A program made the translations under genes and the position numbers. Below are positions 23,724 to 25,283 of a DNA stretch of 25,283 nt, in pieces (position 1 is the first letter of the stretch; each line of letters begins with the position of its first letter). The stretch lies in NCBI GenBank assembly GCA_021808425.1, contig JAKBBS010000029.1, forward strand, positions 1 to 25,283, read 5' to 3'. The DNA comes from Actinomycetes bacterium. Its GTDB lineage: Bacteria > Actinomycetota > Acidimicrobiia > Acidimicrobiales > Palsa-688. The notes under the pieces were generated by a model. The model was given only the letters and a program-made list of their open reading frames with translations. It searched no databases and had not been told where the DNA came from.

Positions 23724-24610
23724 CCGAACACCCGCGGTGGGCGCCCAACGCGAAGGAGGCGACCCGACCACACCCAGCATGCAGCTAATGCGAGCAAGCC
23801 GGCAACGACCGCGAGCTGGCCCCCAGGGCTCGAATACGCAGCGCGGCCAGAACCGATCGACAGCCCTGCCAACGCCATTCCCAGAGGGACGAGCAAGACG
23901 AAGCGGCGAGCAAAGCGGACACCGGCCTGCTTGGCAGAAGCTTCCTTGCGCGCCTGCAAATCCGCTAAGCGGTCCTCGATCAAGTCGCCGATGCGATCGT
24001 CAAGGTCGGAACCACCCAGTTCGTGTGCGACGAGGAGCGTTTCGCACACGGCGTCGGCCGTCGAATCCACAAGCGCTTCTTTGAGCGTGGCTGTAGTTGC
24101 AGCAAAGTCAGTGGTCAACTGCCAGTCTCGTTCAGCAACCGCAAACGCTGGCGTCCACTGGTCAGGCGCCCTCCGACCCGCTTCGAAGAGAGCTTGGGGT
24201 ACCGATTGACCGAGGGAGCCAGCCCTCATCCGGATCTCCTCGAGTATCGACGGCCACGCATCCATGGCAGCTTCGATGCCGGCCTGGCGCCGACGCCGGT
24301 AGCTCGCCAACGGGAACCCTCCAGCCAGGATCCCAGCGACAACCGATGACACAACCGAGTCGAAGACTAGGTAACTCCCAAGAGCACCGATCAGTCCGGC
24401 TGCAGCGAGCGCTGCGCTAAAGGTACCGGAGGATACGTCGGCCAAGCCGGCCTGCACCATCCAGGTCCTGATACTACGGCGCAGTCGCTTTCCTTGCGGT
24501 TCGGCCACCGTCGATCGGGTCCGTGCCTCTGCGCCGAAGGCGCTAAGGATCAAGTAGACACCACAGCCAGCAAGAACTGCTGCGACTGCTGCCACGTCCG
24601 GCGCGCTCAC
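23720..24610 (-). CDS. tadB: Tad pilus inner-membrane platform protein TadB
   Basis: TadB is the partner platform protein to TadC. The 296-residue product has an N-terminal membrane helix (VAAVAAVLAGCGVYLILSAF), a middle pair (FSAALAAAGLIGALGSYLVF and VVAGILAGGFPLASYRRR) and a T2SSF domain. That domain reads from about residue 112 (AMDAWPSILEEIRMRAGSLGQSVPQALFEA to RFARRFVLLVPLGMALAGLS). The GTG start overlaps the stop of cpaF (GTGA), so the cpaF-tadB-tadC operon is translationally coupled. The pattern LAHELGGSDLDDRIGDLIEDR (seen here as VAHELGGSDL) is typical for actinobacterial TadB proteins. Confidence 0.9.
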   Translation of the reverse strand: MSAPDVAAVAAVLAGCGVYLILSAFGAEARTRSTVAEPQGKRLRRSIRTWMVQAGLADVSSGTFSAALAAAGLIGALGSYLVFDSVVSSVVAGILAGGFPLASYRRRRQAGIEAAMDAWPSILEEIRMRAGSLGQSVPQALFEAGRRAPDQWTPAFAVAERDWQLTTDFAATTATLKEALVDSTADAVCETLLVAHELGGSDLDDRIGDLIEDRLADLQARKEASAKQAGVRFARRFVLLVPLGMALAGLSIGSGRAAYSSPGGQLAVVAGLLALAACWVWSGRLLRVGRPPRVFG

Positions 24611-25283
24611 CGCGCTCCTTGCCCCGCCAGCAACGACCTCACGTCAAGCCCGCGCAACTCGAAGGCTCTCGTCAGCCGCACCGGTATGTTTCCCGACCAG
24701 CACAGTTCCTCCCCGAATCGACTCCTGGCGAAGACCGTCGTGGTGGTAAAGGCCACGGTTCCCTCCGACACCTGCAGATCCTCCACGGCGAGAATTTCGC
24801 TCACACGGATCTCCCCTCCGAGCCGAACGCAGTGGACGACCACGTCGACCGCTTCGCTGACAAGTGCTGACAGAGCCGACGTTGTGAGTTCCGAGCCAAC
24901 ATCTGCGAGTTGACAGACGAAGCGCAGCCGGGACAGCGCCTGACGAGCAGAACCTGCGTGTATCGTCGTGAATCCTTGCACGCCTGACGAGAGGGCCAAC
25001 AGCAGCGGCAACGCTTCTCTGTCGCGAACTTCGCCGACTACCGCCACGTCAGGTGCCATTCGCAGGAAGCCTGCCACCAGGCGGCGCAGGTCGACTTCTT
25101 TTCTGTCTGAGCGGGCGGGCCGTGTCTGCATGTGCGCGACGTTGGGTAGTTCGACGATCGTCTCGAACACCTCCTCGGCGACGACCACCCGCATCGACGG
25201 GTCGATGTCAGCCGCCAGGCATCCGAGCATCGTCGTCTTCCCCGAACCAGGGGCTCCCGCGATCAGGATCGACGCTCCGCTCT
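24607..25283 (-). CDS. cpaF: CpaF/TadA secretion ATPase, partial (5' end outside the window)
   Basis: This is the hexameric ATPase that powers Tad pilus assembly. The reading frame is open to the window edge, so only the C-terminal 225 residues are seen. The Walker A motif GAPGSGKTT is encoded at 25231-25257; the first ATG in the fragment (25230) comes just after it and is internal. Downstream are an Asp box-like acidic region (DIDPSMRVVVAEEVFETIVE), RLVAGFLRMAPDVAVVGEVRD with the Walker B-type GEVR, and GVQGFTTIHAGSARQALSRL with the conserved His. The order on the minus strand is cpaF, tadB, tadC with 4-base overlaps. A CpaE-like ATPase and CpaB-like protein lie at the far left of the window on the other strand. 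Confidence 0.93.
   Translation of the reverse strand, partial: SGASILIAGAPGSGKTTMLGCLAADIDPSMRVVVAEEVFETIVELPNVAHMQTRPARSDRKEVDLRRLVAGFLRMAPDVAVVGEVRDREALPLLLALSSGVQGFTTIHAGSARQALSRLRFVCQLADVGSELTTSALSALVSEAVDVVVHCVRLGGEIRVSEILAVEDLQVSEGTVAFTTTTVFARSRFGEELCWSGNIPVRLTRAFELRGLDVRSLLAGQGAR

Noticed and set aside
24607..25230. Complete short CDS starting at the ATG at 25230
   Set aside because: The frame continues to the window edge and encodes the Walker A motif just upstream of that ATG, so the gene is a fragment.

Overview
This window comes from a high-GC Gram-positive genome, most probably an actinobacterium (Actinomycetota) and perhaps of the Acidimicrobiia type. The evidence is a NucS-type mismatch endonuclease, frequent GTG and TTG starts, many 4-bp ATGA/GTGA gene overlaps, a BldC/excisionase-like regulator and an actinobacterial-style Tad (Flp) pilus system. 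The taxonomic call is inference. I see no rRNA, tRNA, CRISPR array, transposase or integrase.

Left part (1-4450): a hypothetical protein with two small beta-rich repeats, a small helix-turn-helix protein on the minus strand, and a plus-strand pair for the Tad pilus (SAF-domain CpaB-like protein and CpaE/TadZ-like ATPase). These converge on nucS (minus). Next to nucS is a divergent single-pass membrane or exported protein of unknown function.

Sugar block (4462-9425, all minus): a CUT1-type ABC importer (lipoprotein binding protein, then two permeases) followed by galT. No ATPase, galK or galE is present, so the importer probably borrows an ATPase encoded elsewhere. A 326-bp non-coding region upstream carries tandem 10-bp repeats and a perfect 14-bp palindrome.

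Tad minor-pilin block (9426-10975, minus): four overlapping small genes, each with one N-terminal hydrophobic segment (TadE/TadG-like). A good sigma70-type promoter inside an imperfect inverted repeat lies upstream.

Oxidation block (11216-22850, mostly plus): a zinc-dependent formaldehyde-dehydrogenase-like enzyme overlaps by 4 bp the catalytic subunit of a molybdenum/tungsten formate dehydrogenase (Cys form). Its four-cluster ferredoxin subunit and an NrfD-like quinone-interacting membrane subunit follow. Then come a double PRC-barrel protein, a minus-strand DUF2231-Rieske membrane protein, and a three-subunit molybdenum aldehyde oxidoreductase resembling E. coli PaoABC/YagTSR. Together these could oxidise aldehydes and carry formaldehyde through formate to CO2, with electrons entering the membrane quinone pool.

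Right end (22818-25283, minus): cpaF (cut by the window edge), tadB and tadC, translationally coupled. Read along the minus strand, the Tad order is cpaF-tadB-tadC-[about 11.8 kb of oxidoreductase genes]-TadE-like genes, while cpaB-cpaE lie about 20 kb away on the other strand. The Tad locus therefore looks split by the oxidation block and probably rearranged again. This is the most notable structural feature of the window.
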